A stretch of 64,000 nucleotides of DNA from Streptacidiphilus sp. ASG 303 (GCF_020991365.1 NZ_JAJLRA010000007.1:1-64000); one strand, 5' to 3'; positions 17,912-27,665 are shown, counted from the stretch's first letter. Made by a program: numbers and translations. The notes: generated by a model not told the origin, from the sequence alone.

Positions 17912-17925
17912 CCCGCGATCGCGGG
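17912..17925. promoter_or_regulatory. perfect 14-bp palindrome between divergent DUF4349 and cgoX genes
   Basis: CCCGCGATCGCGGG in the 294-bp divergent intergenic region (17768-18061). It could be an operator; such GC-rich palindromes are also expected by chance. Confidence 0.25.
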
Positions 17926-18061
17926 TCCTTTGCCCGCTCCACGCCGGGGTCCCGCCCGGCTCCGCTCCGGGTTCCGCCTGCTCCCCGCCGGGCCGGACGG
18001 CCCCCGCGGACGGGCCGCCCGTCCGTCCTGCCCGTCCGCCCCGGTCTGCGAGAGTGGGACC

Positions 18062-19555
18062 ATGAACCCGAGCGCAGCCGCCGACCGACGCACCGATCCC
18101 GCAGCCGGCCCGGAGGGCGGGCCGCCGCACGTGGTCGTCGTCGGCGGCGGTATCGCCGGCCTGGCCGCAGCCGCGTTCCTCACCGGCGCCGCGGGCGGGG
18201 GCGGCCCGCGCGCCCGGGTGACCGTCCTGGAGGCCTCCGCCAGGTTCGGCGGCAAGCTCCGCCCCGGCGAGGTCGGCGGCGTCGCCGTGGACCTCGGCGC
18301 CGAGTCCATGCTGGCCCGCCGCCCCGAGGCGGTCGACCTCGCCCGCGACGTCGGCCTGGCCGACGCGATGGAGCCCCCGGCGACCGCCAGGGCCGCCGTC
18401 TGGACCCGCGGCGCGCTGCGCCCGCTGCCCACCGGCCACGTCATGGGCGTGCCCGGCGACCTGGAGGCGCTGGAGCGCAGCGGCGTGCTCTCCCCCGAGG
18501 GCCTGGAGCGCGTCCGGCAGGACCTCGTCCTGCCCCCCACCGAGGTCGGCGACGACGTCTCCATCGGCGACTGGGTCGCCGCCCGGGTCGGCAGGGAGGT
18601 CGTGGACCGCCTGGTCGAGCCGCTGCTCGGCGGCGTCTACGCCGGCCACGCCGACCGGATCTCGCTCCGGGCCGCCGTGCCCCAGCTGCTGCCCCTGGCC
18701 CGGAGCGGCGGCTCCCTCGTGGAGGGCGTCCGAGCCCTCCAGCAGCGCGCCGCCGCGGCCGCGCCGGCGGTGCCCCCGCCGGTCTTCCAGGGCATCGCCG
18801 GCGGTGTCGGCCGCCTCCCCGGCGCGGTCGCCGACGCGGCCCGCGCCGCCGGGGCCGAGCTGCGCCCCGGCACCGAGGTCCGCGCGCTGCGCCGCACCCC
18901 GCACGGCTGGCGGCTGGCCGTCCGTGACGCCGACGGCGAGCACGGCCTCGACGCCGACGCCGTCGTGCTGGCCGTCCCCGCTCCCGCCGCGGCCCGGCTC
19001 CTCGCCGCCGAGGAGCCCGCGGCCGCCGCCGAGCTCGCGGCGGTCGAGTACGCGGGCATGGCCCTGGTGACCCTGGCCTTCGACCGCGCGGCGATGCCCG
19101 CCGGGCTGACCGGCAGCGGCTTCCTGGTGCCGCCGGTGGACGGCCGCGCGATCAAGGCGTCCACCTTCTCCACCAACAAGTGGGGCTGGCTCGACCGCTC
19201 CGCGCCGGACCGCTTCCTGCTGCGGACCTCGGTCGGCCGGCACGGCGAGGACGCCGAGCTGGGCCTGCCCGACGAGGAGCTGGTCGCCCGCTCGCTGGCG
19301 GCCCTGCGGGAGGCCGTGGGGCTGGAGGCCGTCCCGTACGCGACCGAGGTGACCCGGTGGCAGGGCGGCCTGCCGCAGTACCCGGTGGGGCACCCCGACC
19401 GGGTGCGGCGGATCCGGGAGCGGGCCGCCCGCCACGGCACGCTCGCACTGTGCGGCGCCGCGTACGACGGCGTCGGCATCCCCGCCTGCGTCGCGAGCGC
19501 GCGGCAGGCCGCCGACGCGGTCGCCGGCGCCCTCGCCGCGGCGGCCGCCCGGTGA
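18062..19555 (+). CDS. cgoX: coproporphyrinogen III / protoporphyrinogen oxidase
   Basis: FAD-dependent oxidase of the HemY family (497 residues). In actinobacteria it oxidises coproporphyrinogen III to coproporphyrin III. The N-terminal dinucleotide fold [17 protein letters not shown] is near residue 22, followed by [13 protein letters not shown] and [12 protein letters not shown]. The C-terminal FAD motif is [23 protein letters not shown] 18062 sits 6 nt after GAGAGT, so the transcript may be near-leaderless. The companion decarboxylase gene chdC follows 80 bp downstream, supporting the coproporphyrin rather than the classical route. Confidence 0.93.
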   Translation: MNPSAAADRRTDPAAGPEGGPPHVVVVGGGIAGLAAAAFLTGAAGGGGPRARVTVLEASARFGGKLRPGEVGGVAVDLGAESMLARRPEAVDLARDVGLADAMEPPATARAAVWTRGALRPLPTGHVMGVPGDLEALERSGVLSPEGLERVRQDLVLPPTEVGDDVSIGDWVAARVGREVVDRLVEPLLGGVYAGHADRISLRAAVPQLLPLARSGGSLVEGVRALQQRAAAAAPAVPPPVFQGIAGGVGRLPGAVADAARAAGAELRPGTEVRALRRTPHGWRLAVRDADGEHGLDADAVVLAVPAPAAARLLAAEEPAAAAELAAVEYAGMALVTLAFDRAAMPAGLTGSGFLVPPVDGRAIKASTFSTNKWGWLDRSAPDRFLLRTSVGRHGEDAELGLPDEELVARSLAALREAVGLEAVPYATEVTRWQGGLPQYPVGHPDRVRRIRERAARHGTLALCGAAYDGVGIPACVASARQAADAVAGALAAAAAR

Positions 19556-19635
19556 GACCGCCCGGGGGCGGCGCCCCGGCGAGCCGCCCGGGACCCGGTG
19601 GACCGGGGACCCCCGACGAGGAGGAGAATGAGGCC

Positions 19636-20343
19636 ATGAGCGAGAGCACCCAGCCCGAGAAGAAGAAGGCCCGCGACCTCAACCAGGTCGTCCGCTACAC
19701 CATGTGGTCGGTCTTCCGCCTCAAGGAGGCGCTGCCGGAGGACCGCTCCGCGTACGCCGCCGAGGTCGACGAGCTCTTCGCGCAGCTGAGGGAGAAGGAC
19801 GTCGTGGTGCGCGGCACCTACGACGTCTCCGGGCTGCGCGCCGACGCCGACGTCCTGGTCTGGTGGCACGCGGAGACCTCCGACGCCCTGCAGGACGCCT
19901 ACAACCGCTTCCGCCGCACCGGGCTGGGCCGCCACCTGGAGCCGGTCTGGTCGAACATGGCGCTGCACCGGCCCGCGGAGTTCAACAAGTCGCACATCCC
20001 GGCCTTCCTCGCCGACGAGGAGCCGCGCGGCTACGTCTGCGTGTACCCGTTCGTCCGCTCGTACGACTGGTACCTGCTCCCCGACGAGGACCGCCGCCGG
20101 ATGCTCGCCGAGCACGGCATGATGGCGCGCGGCTACCCCGACGTGCGGGCCAACACCGTCGCCTCGTTCGCGCTGGGCGACTACGAGTGGCTGCTCGCCT
20201 TCGAGGCCGACGAGCTGCACCGCATCGTGGACCTGATGCGCCACCTGCGCGCCTCCAGCGCCCGGCTGCACGTCCGCGAGGAGGTGCCGTTCTACACCGG
20301 CCGCCGCAAGTCGGTCGCCGAGCTGCTGGCCGGCCTGGTCTGA
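19636..20343 (+). CDS. chdC: coproheme decarboxylase (HemQ)
   Basis: Converts iron-coproporphyrin III to heme b by two oxidative decarboxylations with peroxide. It has 235 residues, the usual length. The actinobacterial-type core includes [46 protein letters not shown] (Y143 is a candidate for the catalytic Tyr) and [22 protein letters not shown] 19636 follows GAGGAG. Cotranscription with cgoX is likely (80-bp gap, no hairpin). It converges with the Cys-repeat membrane protein gene. Confidence 0.95.
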   Translation: MSESTQPEKKKARDLNQVVRYTMWSVFRLKEALPEDRSAYAAEVDELFAQLREKDVVVRGTYDVSGLRADADVLVWWHAETSDALQDAYNRFRRTGLGRHLEPVWSNMALHRPAEFNKSHIPAFLADEEPRGYVCVYPFVRSYDWYLLPDEDRRRMLAEHGMMARGYPDVRANTVASFALGDYEWLLAFEADELHRIVDLMRHLRASSARLHVREEVPFYTGRRKSVAELLAGLV

Positions 20344-20351
20344 CGCCCCGT

Positions 20352-20392
20352 CGCCGCCGCCCCGTGCCGTCCCCCGGCGCGGGGCGGCGGCG
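20352..20392. terminator. shared hairpin between convergent chdC and the TIGR04222-like gene
   Basis: 13-bp inverted repeat (20352-20364 and 20380-20392) filling the 51-bp convergent gap. It could stop transcription from both sides. Confidence 0.7.
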
Positions 20393-20394
20393 CG

Positions 20395-21468
20395 TCAGGT
20401 GCTGCTGCCGCAGCTGGACGAGGACCCGCAGCTGGAGGGCGACCCGCAGCTGGAGGACGACCCGCAGCTGGACGAGGACCCGCAGCTCGACGACGAACCG
20501 CAGCTCGAGGACGAACCGCAGCTGGACGAGGACCCGCAGCTCGACGACGAGCCGCAGCTCGACGACGACCCGCAGCCCGACCCGCCGCCGTCCGATCCCC
20601 CCGGCGACGCCCCGCACCAGACCGCCGGCGACCAGTCCGCACCGGAGCCCGCGGACCCCGGGCCGCCCGCGCCGGTCCCGCCCGGCACCGGCGTCAGCGC
20701 CGACCGCAGCGCCGGGTCGGCGATCATCGCCGTGCCGCCCAGCGCCAGCGCGCCCAGCAGCGCCGGGTCCGGCGCCGTCATCGCGTCGTGCGGCCGCCAC
20801 GGCCCGCCGCCGGCCCGCATCAGCTGCAGCTGGCGCCGTCCCGCCGGGCTGATCCGGCCGCGCCCCGGCGACGTCACCACCATCACCAGCAGCCCGTACA
20901 CGAAGACCCCCAGGAAGGCGGGGAACGGCGGGAAGAGGCCGCCGTCCCCGGAGAGGCCCGACAGGGCGTCCACCCACCGGTAGGTCGCCACCGCCCCCAG
21001 CACCAGCGTCAGCGCCATCGCCCAGCCCAGCAGGTTCCGGGCGGTCCGGACGCGCCGGTGCGCGGCGGGCCGCCGCATCAGGCCGCGGTCGGCCAGCCGG
21101 TCGCCCACCGCCTGGACGGCGGGGCTGCGCATCAGCGCCGGCCGGAGCTCCGCCACGTGCCGCTGCCGGCCCGGTCCGGCGGCGGCGACCAGCGCGGCCT
21201 CCACCTCGTCCCACGGCTGCGGGTCGGTCACCGTGACCGTCCCGCCGCGGGAGACGACGGCCCGCCCCTGCTGCTGCATGCGCACCAGCGCGACCTCCGC
21301 CGCCCGCCTCGGCCCCCCGGCCAGGAACGCCGCCTCCAGCAGCGGCAGACCGCGCCCCGGCAGGCCGTGCGGCGCGGGTGCCCGGCGCATCCGGGCGCCC
21401 GCCCAGCCGGCGTCGACCGACGCGGCCAGCACCGCCGTGCTCGCCACCGCGAACTCCGTCCCCCACAT
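20395..21468 (-). CDS. TIGR04222-like membrane protein with C-terminal Cys-Gly-Ser repeat tail; putative MNIO substrate
   Basis: A 357-residue protein with three parts. The N-terminal domain (about 1-140) carries FAVASTAVLAAS at its very start and a basic loop. Two hydrophobic segments follow (about 147-166 and 185-205), so the protein is membrane-anchored. After a linker come ten cysteines at exact 6-residue spacing, C299 to C353, as CGSSSS (eight units), CGSPSS (one) and a final CGSST. ATG 21468 shares its A with the TGA of the upstream gene. Last gene of a three-gene operon with an MNIO (DUF692) enzyme and a DUF2063-like partner. I infer the tail is the peptide modified by the enzyme. Confidence 0.85.
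   Translation of the reverse strand: MWGTEFAVASTAVLAASVDAGWAGARMRRAPAPHGLPGRGLPLLEAAFLAGGPRRAAEVALVRMQQQGRAVVSRGGTVTVTDPQPWDEVEAALVAAAGPGRQRHVAELRPALMRSPAVQAVGDRLADRGLMRRPAAHRRVRTARNLLGWAMALTLVLGAVATYRWVDALSGLSGDGGLFPPFPAFLGVFVYGLLVMVVTSPGRGRISPAGRRQLQLMRAGGGPWRPHDAMTAPDPALLGALALGGTAMIADPALRSALTPVPGGTGAGGPGSAGSGADWSPAVWCGASPGGSDGGGSGCGSSSSCGSSSSCGSSSSCGSSSSCGSSSSCGSSSSCGSSSSCGSPSSCGSSSSCGSST
20398..20574 (-). repeat. 18-bp coding tandem repeat (CGSSSS tail)
   Basis: Ten units of period 18 encode the Cys-Gly-Ser tail. DNA copies differ, mainly at third codon positions (GGG/GGC/GGT for Gly; TCC/TCG for Ser), while the peptide is constant except for one Ser-to-Pro change and the shortened last unit. 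Confidence 0.95.
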
Positions 21469-22025
21469 CAGCGTCCCCCTCCCCGCCGCCCCGTGGGCCC
21501 CCGCCCCGCGGCTCCCCGTCCTGCGGCCCCCCGCCCCGCGGGCCGGCCCCCGGGGCGCGGCGACGGCCCCGCGAGCGAGCCCGGCAGCGAACCCAGCAGG
21601 GCCCGGACCGTGCGGCGCGGCGCCGGTCCGGCCCGGTCGGCGTACCACCTCTCCAGCGCGCGCCTCTGACGCTTCGTCATCCCGTCCGCGTGGTCCAGGG
21701 CCCAGCGGGCGAACGCGAGCGCGTCCGCCCGGTAGCCGCCCGACAGCGCGGAGCCCTCCGCGTACCGCCGGAAGGCCGGGGCGAACCCGCCGCCCAGCAG
21801 CACCGGCAGCTCCGGCGCCACCTTGGCCACCGTGTCCCGCCGCTTCGCGGCCAGGCCCGCCGCCTGCACCCGCACCTGCGCCGCGTCGAAGCCGTCCGGC
21901 AGGGGCCCGCCCGCCACCAGGGCCGCCAGCAGCTCCGCCTGGCGGTGCGCCAGCCGGGTGCGGGCGAGGACCGTGCCGGGCTCCCCGGCACCCCGGGCCA
22001 CCAGGTACTCGTACTCCTCAGACAC
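21468..22025 (-). CDS. DUF2063-like partner protein of the MNIO enzyme
   Basis: A 185-residue protein. Residues about 20-125 ([39 protein letters not shown] and [21 protein letters not shown]) resemble the DUF2063-type partner proteins that bind precursor peptides for MNIO enzymes. It ends in a basic, low-complexity tail of Gly, Arg and Pro. The start overlaps the end of the MNIO gene by 8 bp, and its TGA shares a base with the ATG of the membrane protein, so all three are translationally coupled. By analogy with MbnC/TglI-type partners it would bring the substrate tail to the enzyme. Family assignment rests on pattern similarity only. Confidence 0.7.
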   Translation of the reverse strand: MSEEYEYLVARGAGEPGTVLARTRLAHRQAELLAALVAGGPLPDGFDAAQVRVQAAGLAAKRRDTVAKVAPELPVLLGGGFAPAFRRYAEGSALSGGYRADALAFARWALDHADGMTKRQRRALERWYADRAGPAPRRTVRALLGSLPGSLAGPSPRPGGRPAGRGAAGRGAAGRGPTGRRGGGR

Positions 22026-22875
22026 CTGCCGACACCCCCCTCCGCAGCACCCCGCGCACCGCGTCCAGCTCGGCGGCCAGCGCGGCGGGCGGCGGGAAGG
22101 CGTCGTCCCGCTCCAGCAGCACGCCGGGCGGGTCGGTGCGGGCGCACAGCTCGGCCAGCACCTCCAGCACCGGCCCGGTCACCGGGTGGGCGTGGGTGTC
22201 GTGCCACACCCCGTCGACCATCACCCCGCCGCCGACGTGCACGTAGGCGAGCGCGTCCAGGGGCAGGCGGTCCAGCTCGGCCGCCGGGTCCAGGCCGAGG
22301 TTGACCCGGTTGGTGTGCAGGTTGGCGACGTCCACCAGCAGCCCCACCCCGGTCCGCTCCACCAGTTCGGCGAGGAACTGCCCCTCCGTCAGCTCGTCGT
22401 CCGGCCAGGCCAGGTGCGCGGCGACGTTCTCCAGCGCCAGCGGCACCGGCAGCTCCTGCTGGGCGATGCGGACGTTCTCCGCCACCACCGCGAGGGCGTC
22501 GCGGGTGCGCGGCACGGGCAGCAGGTGGCCCGCCTCCATGCGGGGCAGGCCGGTGCCCGCCCCGCCCGCGCGGACGAAGGCCAGGTGCTCGGTGACCAGC
22601 GGCGCGTCCAGCGCCCGCGCCGTCGCGGCGAGCGAGGCCAGCCGGTCCGGGTCGGGCAGGTCCGCGCCGCCCAGGCCCAGCGAGACGCCGTGCGGGACGA
22701 CGGTCGTGCCGCGCTCCCGCAGCAGCCGCAGCGACTCCGGCAGGTGGCCCGGGCAGACGTTCTCCGCGACCACCTCCACCCAGTCGACGCCGGGCATCCG
22801 CTCCACCACCGTGTCGATCTCCGCCCGCCAGCCGATGCCCACTCCGAGACGGGGGAGTGGTGTGCCGCGTCCCAT
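22018..22875 (-). CDS. MNIO-family (DUF692) multinuclear non-heme iron oxidative enzyme
   Basis: A 285-residue TIM-barrel enzyme of the MbnB/TglH family, which uses two or three iron ions to rearrange cysteine or other side chains in ribosomal peptides. Candidate metal ligands are in place: H62 ([12 protein letters not shown]), E96/H97 (TEHLAF), E149 (ALENVAAH), D182, N185 and H187 ([11 protein letters not shown]), H213 (YVHVGGG), D226, H228 and H230 (HDTHAHP) and E255 (LLERDD). The N-terminus [10 protein letters not shown] is typical. ATG 22875 has AAGGGGG upstream. First gene of the operon. The natural substrate is presumably the Cys-repeat tail encoded two genes downstream. Confidence 0.9.
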   Translation of the reverse strand: MGRGTPLPRLGVGIGWRAEIDTVVERMPGVDWVEVVAENVCPGHLPESLRLLRERGTTVVPHGVSLGLGGADLPDPDRLASLAATARALDAPLVTEHLAFVRAGGAGTGLPRMEAGHLLPVPRTRDALAVVAENVRIAQQELPVPLALENVAAHLAWPDDELTEGQFLAELVERTGVGLLVDVANLHTNRVNLGLDPAAELDRLPLDALAYVHVGGGVMVDGVWHDTHAHPVTGPVLEVLAELCARTDPPGVLLERDDAFPPPAALAAELDAVRGVLRRGVSAGV

Positions 22876-23039
22876 GGGCGCCCCCTTCGTGAGGCGCGGT
22901 CCGGCCGGCCGGGCTCCGTCGCCCCTGCGTGCCGCCGCGCTGTGGTGATCCGCCCCCGGGGGCGGGCCGCTCCCCGAGGAGGGCGTGCCTCCCCGGGGGC
23001 GGTGCCGGGTCGAGACCCCCGTGCCCGACCCGGATGCCG

Positions 23040-23068
23040 ATGATGTATCCCGCAGGCGCGTCCGCCAA
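23040..23068 (-). promoter_or_regulatory. candidate promoter of the MNIO operon
   Basis: On the minus strand TTGGCG (23068-23063), 17 nt, then CATCAT (23045-23040), each 4 of 6 against the housekeeping consensus. It would give a leader of about 160 nt. It lies in the 315-bp divergent gap 22876-23190, which otherwise shows only the acetyltransferase promoter. Confidence 0.35.
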
Positions 23069-23176
23069 CCGGGGGAGGCCGTTCTCAGAGCTTCATTTGA
23101 GCTTCGCCGCCCCCGCCCGCCGCCGAGGGGCCCCCGAGGGCCGGAAAACCGCGCGCGGCCGGGCTTCCGCGGGGCG

Positions 23177-23182
23177 TACGGT
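23177..23182 (+). promoter_or_regulatory. -10 element (TACGGT), leaderless start
   Basis: TACGGT lies 8 nt before the GTG at 23191; no Shine-Dalgarno sequence is present. Confidence 0.5.
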
Positions 23183-23190
23183 GCCGGATC

Positions 23191-24108
23191 GTGACCACGA
23201 CCGTGCGCGGGTACCGGCCCGCAGACGCGCCCGCCGCCGCCGAGGCGGTCCGCTCCGCCTACCCGCACCTGGTGACCACGCCGGAGACGGTGGCCTGGCA
23301 GGTCGGCCGGGCCCCCGCCGGGCAGTGCTTCCGCCTCCTGGTCGCCGAGTGCGGCGGCGAGGTGGCGGGCGTCGCCCACACCGGCCTGGTGGCCGACGCC
23401 GCCGAGCCCGGCCAGGGCTTCTGCAACCCGGCCGTGCACCCCGCCCACCGGGGCCGGGGGGCGGGCACCGCCCTGCTCGCGGCCGCCGAGGAGTACCTGC
23501 GCGGCCGGGGCGCCGTCCGGGTCCACGCCTGGACGGTGGACGACGGCGTCTCGCCGGGCTTCGCCGAGCGGCGCGGCTACCGGCGGGGCCGGCGTTCCCG
23601 CGCCCTGCGGCTCGACCTCGCCGGAACCCCGCTGCCGCCCGTCCCGCCCGTCCCGGAGGGGGTCCGCCTGTGCACGGCGGCGGACCTCGCCGCCGACCCC
23701 CGCCCGCTGTACGCGGCGGACGTCGAGGCGTCCCGGGACGAGCCGGGCGACGTCGCGGTCGGCACGATCGCGTACGAGGACTGGCTCGCCACCACCTGGG
23801 ACCACCCCGCCCTCGACCGCTCCCTGAGCACCGTCGCCCTCGCGGACGGCGCCGTCGCCGCCTTCACCCTCGCCCACACCGACCGGCGCGGCCGGTACCT
23901 CTCCGGGATGACCGGCACCGTCCGGGCCCACCGGGGCCGGGGCCTGGCGCGGCTGGTCAAGGCGGACTCGCTGCACCGCGCCCGCGTCGCGGGCTGCACC
24001 GAGGCCCTCACCGGCAACGACGCGGGCAACGCGCCCATGCTCGCGGTCAACGCCCGGTTCGGCTACACCCCGTACCTCGCGGAGTGGCGCTGCGTGCGGG
24101 ACCTCTGA
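23191..24108 (+). CDS. tandem GNAT acetyltransferase
   Basis: A 305-residue protein with two GNAT folds. The N-terminal domain (about 1-140) has the acetyl-CoA loop [20 protein letters not shown]. The C-terminal domain (about 160-305) has a second loop, [19 protein letters not shown], then [13 protein letters not shown] near the end. The MshD-like tandem arrangement is common in actinobacteria, but the acceptor substrate cannot be deduced. GTG 23191 is just downstream of a -10 element. It diverges from the MNIO operon. Confidence 0.83.
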   Translation: MTTTVRGYRPADAPAAAEAVRSAYPHLVTTPETVAWQVGRAPAGQCFRLLVAECGGEVAGVAHTGLVADAAEPGQGFCNPAVHPAHRGRGAGTALLAAAEEYLRGRGAVRVHAWTVDDGVSPGFAERRGYRRGRRSRALRLDLAGTPLPPVPPVPEGVRLCTAADLAADPRPLYAADVEASRDEPGDVAVGTIAYEDWLATTWDHPALDRSLSTVALADGAVAAFTLAHTDRRGRYLSGMTGTVRAHRGRGLARLVKADSLHRARVAGCTEALTGNDAGNAPMLAVNARFGYTPYLAEWRCVRDL

Positions 24109-24248
24109 GCGGCCGCCCGGGCCGGGCGCGCCGCCGCGCGGGGCGGGGCCCGGCCCCGCCGGCCCCGCCCTCGGGACCATCGGGCCCTTCTCCGGAGCGG
24201 CGGCCCGGAGCAGCGTGGAGGACGGGGCGCGAGGGAGAGGAGCCCGCC

Positions 24249-25448
24249 TTGGACGGCTCGATCGGCATCGGCCGCGTCTTCGGCATCCCGCTGAAGGTGC
24301 ACTGGAGCGTCCCGCTGCTGCTGGTGGTGCTCGGCTACGGCCTGGGACGGCAGGTGCTGCCGGCGTGGGTGCCCGGGCGGACGGGCGCCGCCTACGCGGC
24401 CGCCGGGCTGGTCGGCGCCCTCGTGCTGCTGGGGAGCCTGGTGCTGCACGAGGGGGCGCACGCCGTGGTCGCCCGCCGGTCCGGGGTCAAGGTCGAGGAC
24501 ATGACGCTCTGGGCGCTGGGCGGGGTGACCCGGATGGGGCAGCCGCAGACCCCCGGCACGATGCTGGCCGTCTCCGGCAGCGGGCCGCTGACCAGCCTGG
24601 TCCTGGGCGGCGCCTTCCTGGGGGCGGGCCTGGGGCTGCGCGCGGGGCTGGGCTGGGGGATGGCGGCGGCGCTGCTGGCCTGGCTGGGCTCGGCCAACCT
24701 CCTCCTGGGCGTCTTCAACCTGCTGCCCGCCGCGCCGCTGGACGGCGGCCGCGTCCTCCAGGCGCTGCTGTGGCGGCGCTCCGGGGACCGGGCGCGGGCC
24801 GAGCAGGTGGCCGACCAGAGCGGCCAGGTCGTCGGGTACGTGCTGATCGGGCTGGGCGTGCTCTCGGTGCTCGGCGGCTCGTCCGGCGGGTTCTGGATCG
24901 CGCTGATCGGCTTCTTCGTGGCGGTCAGCGCGGGAGCCGAGCGGCGGCGCGCGGCGCTGGGCGGCGCGCTGCACGGACTGCGGGTGTCGGACGCCATGTC
25001 CGCGCCGGTGGAGACCGGCCCGGACTGGCTGACCGCGGCCCGCTTCGTCGACGAGGTGGTGGCCCGCGGCCACCACTCCGCGCTGCCCCTGGTGGACGTG
25101 GACGGGCGGCCCACCGGCCTGGTCACCCTCCGCCGGATCGCCGCCCTCCCGCCCGCGCAGCGCGCCACGACCCGGGTGCGGGACGTGGCCCTGCCGCTGG
25201 CCCGCTGCACCACGGCCGCGCCGGGCGAGCCGCTCACCGAGGCCCTGGAGCGGGCCGCCGAGCACGGCGGCTCCCGCCTGCTGGTGGTGGACGGCGGCCG
25301 GCTGGTGGGCATCGTCACCGGCCACGACATGGCCCGGATCGTCCAGCGGCGCGCCCTGGTCGGCCCGGCCGACCGTGCCGACCTGTCCGGCCGGGACAGC
25401 CGGGTCGACCCGGGAGACCAGGCGGGCCGGGCCGGGCAGGCCGCCTAG
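24249..25448 (+). CDS. site-2 protease family membrane metalloprotease with CBS pair
   Basis: A 399-residue intramembrane zinc protease (M50). Several transmembrane helices are seen; the zinc motif is [16 protein letters not shown] (HExxH) near residue 67, and the second ligand motif is [16 protein letters not shown] near residue 157. A C-terminal pair of CBS motifs (about 250-375; [16 protein letters not shown] and [19 protein letters not shown]) may sense a nucleotide. The start is a TTG at 24249, following GGGAGAGGAG, because the N-terminal [14 protein letters not shown] is conserved and no ATG/GTG is in frame. Substrate unknown. Confidence 0.85.
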   Translation: MDGSIGIGRVFGIPLKVHWSVPLLLVVLGYGLGRQVLPAWVPGRTGAAYAAAGLVGALVLLGSLVLHEGAHAVVARRSGVKVEDMTLWALGGVTRMGQPQTPGTMLAVSGSGPLTSLVLGGAFLGAGLGLRAGLGWGMAAALLAWLGSANLLLGVFNLLPAAPLDGGRVLQALLWRRSGDRARAEQVADQSGQVVGYVLIGLGVLSVLGGSSGGFWIALIGFFVAVSAGAERRRAALGGALHGLRVSDAMSAPVETGPDWLTAARFVDEVVARGHHSALPLVDVDGRPTGLVTLRRIAALPPAQRATTRVRDVALPLARCTTAAPGEPLTEALERAAEHGGSRLLVVDGGRLVGIVTGHDMARIVQRRALVGPADRADLSGRDSRVDPGDQAGRAGQAA

Positions 25449-25533
25449 CGGCCCCGCCCGGCCCGGGTCCGTCCCGGGTGCGCCGTCAGCCCTCGGCGCC
25501 GTCGGTCTTCAGTACCCTCGGCCCCCGGTGCCG

Positions 25534-25965
25534 TCAGCCCTCGGCGCCGTCCGCGGGGCGCAGCCGCAGCGAGATGCTGTTGATGCAGTACCGCTGGTCG
25601 GTGGGCGTGTCGTACCCCTCGCCCTCGAAGACGTGCCCGAGGTGCGACCCGCAGGACGCGCAGCGCACCTCCACCCGGCGCATGCCGAGGGACGTGTCCT
25701 CGATGTACTCCACCCGGTCCTCGGCCAGCGGGGAGTAGAACGAGGGCCAGCCGCAGTGGCTGTCGAACTTGGTGCCGGAGGTGAACAGCTCCGCGCCGCA
25801 CGCCCGGCAGGAGTACACGCCCACGGTCCTCGTGTCGGTGTACTCGCCGGTGTGCGGCCGCTCGGTGCCCGCCTCGCGGAGCACGTGGTACTCCGCGGGG
25901 GTGAGCTCCTCGCGCCACTCGGCGTCGCTCTTCTCGACCCTGTACTTCCCGGTCTGCGGTTCCAC
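25534..25965 (-). CDS. msrB: peptide-methionine (R)-S-oxide reductase
   Basis: Repairs methionine-R-sulfoxide in proteins. It has 143 residues. Two CxxC zinc motifs are visible (SCRACGAELF and RCASCGSHLGHVF) along with the catalytic RYCINSISLRL. KFDSHCGWPSFY is the substrate-binding segment. GTG 25965 was chosen over an in-frame ATG at 26037 because GGAAGGAGC precedes it and homology starts there. It lies downstream of murC on the same strand with the coding regions 52 bp apart. Confidence 0.95.
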   Translation of the reverse strand: MEPQTGKYRVEKSDAEWREELTPAEYHVLREAGTERPHTGEYTDTRTVGVYSCRACGAELFTSGTKFDSHCGWPSFYSPLAEDRVEYIEDTSLGMRRVEVRCASCGSHLGHVFEGEGYDTPTDQRYCINSISLRLRPADGAEG

Positions 25966-26017
25966 TGCCCGCTCCTTCCGTGTGCCTGCCGTCCCCGGCC
26001 CGGGCGCGCCGCCCGGT

Positions 26018-27424
26018 TCAGGCACTGGCCACAACACCGTCGAGGCGGCCCAGGATTTCCGGGCCGAGGGCGGTGACGTCGCCGGCGCCCATGGTGAGCA
26101 CCAGGTCGCCCTCCCGCGCGAGCGCCGCGACGGCGTCCGGGACCTCGGCCATGGTGTGGACCGCGGTGGCGTCCAGGCCGTGGCTGCGGGCCGCCTCGAT
26201 GATGACGTCGCTGGTCACGCCGGGGATGGGGTCCTCACGGGCCGGGTAGACGTCGAGCACCAGGGCCGCGTCCGCCAGCGCCAGCGCCTGCCCCATCTCG
26301 GCCCCCAGCTGCTGGGTGCGGCTGAACAGGTGCGGCTGGAAGACCACCAGGACCCGGCCGCCGTCGGCGTTCTCCCGGATGGCGTCCAGGTCGGCGGCGA
26401 TCTCGGTGGGGTGGTGGGCGTAGGAGTCGATCACCTGCACCCCGCGGGCCGCACCCTTGAGCTGCAGCCTCCGGTTGACGCCCGTGTACCGGCCCAGCGC
26501 CTCGGCGAGGTCGGCGGCGGGCACGCCCAGGGCGGCGCCCGCGGCGAGGGCGGCGACGGCGTTGTGGGCGTAGTGGCGGCCCGGCACCGAGACGGTGAAG
26601 GCCAGCGGTGCGCCCTCCAGCTCCACGGTGACCTCGCTGGACATGCCCTTCGGCACCACGGAGAGGATGCGCAGCGACGCGTCGGGGGACTCGCCGACCG
26701 TGACGATCCGCAGGTCGGGGCGGCCCGAGACGCGGGCGGTCAGCTCGCGGGCGCCCGGGTGGTCGGCGGAGACGACCAGGGTCCCGCCGGGCGCGACGCG
26801 GCCGACGAAGGTCTCGAACGACTCGTGGATCTCGTCGATGGAGGCGTAGTTGGCGTGGTGGTCCAGCTCCACGTTGAGCACGATCGCCACCTCGGGCGCG
26901 TACTTGTGGAACGAGCGGTCGCTCTCGTCCGCCTCGGCGACGAAGATCTCGCCGCCGCCGTGGTGCGCGTTGCTGCCCGGCCCGTCCAGGTCGCCGCCGA
27001 TCGCGTACGACGGGTCGAGGCCGAGGGCGCGGAGGCTGACCGCGAGCATGCTGGTGGTGGTGGTCTTGCCGTGGGTGCCGGCGACCGCGATGGCGCGCCG
27101 GTCCGCCATCAGCGCGGCGAGCGCGTCGGCGCGGTGGATCACCGGCAGGCCGCGCCGGGCGGCCTCGGCCAGCTCCGGGTTGTCCGGGCGGATGGCGCTG
27201 GAGACGACGACACAGCCGGCCCCCGCCGGGAGGTTCTCCGCGGCGTGCCCGACGGACACCCGCACGCCGTGGGCCCGCAGGGCCGCCACGGTCTCCGACT
27301 CCCGGGAGTCGCTGCCCGACACCTCGGCGCCGCGCAGGGCGAGGATCTTCGCCAGGCCGGACATGCCGGCCCCGCCGATGCCGATGAAGTGCGGGGCGCG
27401 CAGGTCGCTCGGGGCGTCGCTCAC
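26018..27424 (-). CDS. murC: UDP-N-acetylmuramate--L-alanine ligase
   Basis: Adds L-Ala to UDP-MurNAc in peptidoglycan precursor synthesis. It has 468 residues. The N-terminal Rossmann motif FIGIGGAGMSGLAKIL is followed by GSDSRES, the ATP P-loop AVAGTHGKTTTTSM near residue 115, VAEADESDRSF, LDHHANY, and SYAHHPTEIAADL in the C-terminal domain. GTG 27424 is preceded by CGGAGA. It stands apart from a division cluster, as does SCO6060 in S. coelicolor. Confidence 0.96.
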   Translation of the reverse strand: MSDAPSDLRAPHFIGIGGAGMSGLAKILALRGAEVSGSDSRESETVAALRAHGVRVSVGHAAENLPAGAGCVVVSSAIRPDNPELAEAARRGLPVIHRADALAALMADRRAIAVAGTHGKTTTTSMLAVSLRALGLDPSYAIGGDLDGPGSNAHHGGGEIFVAEADESDRSFHKYAPEVAIVLNVELDHHANYASIDEIHESFETFVGRVAPGGTLVVSADHPGARELTARVSGRPDLRIVTVGESPDASLRILSVVPKGMSSEVTVELEGAPLAFTVSVPGRHYAHNAVAALAAGAALGVPAADLAEALGRYTGVNRRLQLKGAARGVQVIDSYAHHPTEIAADLDAIRENADGGRVLVVFQPHLFSRTQQLGAEMGQALALADAALVLDVYPAREDPIPGVTSDVIIEAARSHGLDATAVHTMAEVPDAVAALAREGDLVLTMGAGDVTALGPEILGRLDGVVASA

Positions 27425-27665
27425 GAATGTCTCCGAGGGGTGGTGGGCTGAGGCTGCTCGGTCCGGCGGCGCGCGGCGCGGGGCGTCGCGGGCGCCGCGG
27501 ACGCAAGGACGATTCTGCACCACCCGCCGCGCGGGCCGCCGCGCCCCGCGTCCGGACGGGGTGCGGCGGGCCGTCCCGCCCGGGCTCCCCGGCGGGGCCG
27601 TCCCGCGCCCGGGGCCGCGGCCGCGGACGCCCCGGGGCCCGGGGCTCCGGATGCGGGGTCCGGGC

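Noticed and set aside
17912-17925. Palindrome CCCGCGATCGCGGG as a certain operator of cgoX
   Set aside because: Symmetric GC-rich 14-mers occur by chance in such DNA; kept only as a low-confidence feature.
20399-20983. Plus-strand frame with PQLDED-type repeats
   Set aside because: It is the antisense of the CGSSSS tail. Base differences among units are silent on the minus strand but alter Asp/Glu/Gly on this one.
24215-24248. ATG/GTG starts ahead of the site-2 protease
   Set aside because: They are in other frames; only the TTG at 24249 continues into the conserved N-terminus.
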